This document shows positions 63,882-64,000 of a stretch of 64,000 bases of DNA, one piece after another (position 1 is the first letter of the stretch; each line of letters begins with the position of its first letter). The stretch spans positions 1,600,001 to 1,664,000 of the forward strand of contig NC_016584.1 of the NCBI RefSeq assembly GCF_000235605.1, given 5' to 3'. Both the position numbers and the translations under genes were made by a program. The DNA is from Desulfosporosinus orientis DSM 765 (lineage in GTDB: Bacteria > Bacillota > Desulfitobacteriia > Desulfitobacteriales > Desulfitobacteriaceae). The notes under the pieces were generated by a model. It saw only the letters and a program-made list of their open reading frames with translations. It had not been told where the DNA came from and made no database searches.

Positions 63882-64000
63882 CTAATCACGGATAATTCCG
63901 TAACTGTTTCCAAGAAGCACTTCTTTACCGTGCTGATTTTTATAAACGGATTTCATTGCAACTTCAGTGAAGCCCTCCTTTTTATCGGCTTTTGTAATAG
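63882..64000 (-). CDS. C-terminal end of an unidentified protein (5' part outside window)
   Basis: Minus-strand frame open to the window edge, ending ...DKKEGFTEVAMKSVYKNQHG and KEVLLGNSYGIIRD before TAG at 63882. Only about 39 residues are visible, too few for a family call. The following hairpin supports a real gene end. Confidence 0.6.
   Translation of the reverse strand, partial: ITKADKKEGFTEVAMKSVYKNQHGKEVLLGNSYGIIRD

Overview
The window looks like chromosome from an anaerobic, spore-former-type Firmicute of the Desulfosporosinus/Desulfitobacterium kind (Peptococcaceae sensu lato). Supporting signs are a selenocysteine-containing glycine/betaine reductase, corrinoid methyltransferases with a reductive activator, a trimeric electron-bifurcating [FeFe]-hydrogenase, PocR-type AraC regulators, strong AGGAGG ribosome binding sites and frequent GTG/TTG starts. 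The assignment rests on gene content, not on a marker gene. No rRNA, tRNA or CRISPR array was seen.

Layout. 1-4.2 kb: adenosylcobalamin-dependent acyl-CoA mutase operon (cobA end, meaB, large and small mutase subunits, small unknown protein). The residues that set specificity point to isobutyryl-CoA rather than methylmalonyl-CoA. 4.4-15.8 kb: three-gene cassette of unknown function (1387-aa fibronectin-III-like protein, phospholipase-D-like protein, 1883-aa beta-rich protein). 15.8-18.1 kb: TDT-family transporter and PocR/AraC regulator on the minus strand. 18.3-23.9 kb: FadR-like repressor behind a 37-bp palindrome, then an alkyl-DHAP-synthase-like flavoenzyme, a GlpD-like dehydrogenase and an FGGY kinase. 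23.9-30.8 kb: two cobalamin riboswitches, each with its own terminator. The first precedes grdA (Sec) and grdC; the second precedes a tiny membrane protein, a sodium:solute symporter, a Sec-containing component B subunit and its partner. 30.9-35.7 kb: MacB-type ABC export system plus gene debris. 35.9-41.5 kb: three zinc methyltransferases of the uroporphyrinogen-decarboxylase fold, one corrinoid protein and a RACo-type activator. 41.5-44.1 kb: glutathione peroxidase, cyclase-family hydrolase and a DUF5714-like gene that probably starts at a TTG and reads through a UGA as selenocysteine. 44.2-50.4 kb: remnant of an AraC gene, a membrane-bound one-component regulator and hydC-hydB-hydA. 50.5-54 kb: small genes, an AraC/GyrI regulator and several broken genes. 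54.2-56.3 kb: IS21-family element. 56.5-64 kb: GMC oxidoreductase, BlaI/BlaR1-like pair, flavin reductase, flagellin lysine methylase and an edge gene.

How it fits together. The reductase block probably imports a methylated glycine (betaine or sarcosine) and reduces it to acetyl phosphate and an amine. None of these enzymes uses B12, yet both parts sit under B12 riboswitches. The simplest reading is that the cell turns on this B12-independent route when cobalamin is short, and otherwise uses corrinoid methyltransferases such as those at 35.9-41.5 kb. The mutase operon and the corrinoid cluster are the B12 consumers in the window. The remaining regions are unrelated accessory functions with clear scars of deletion, duplication and insertion.
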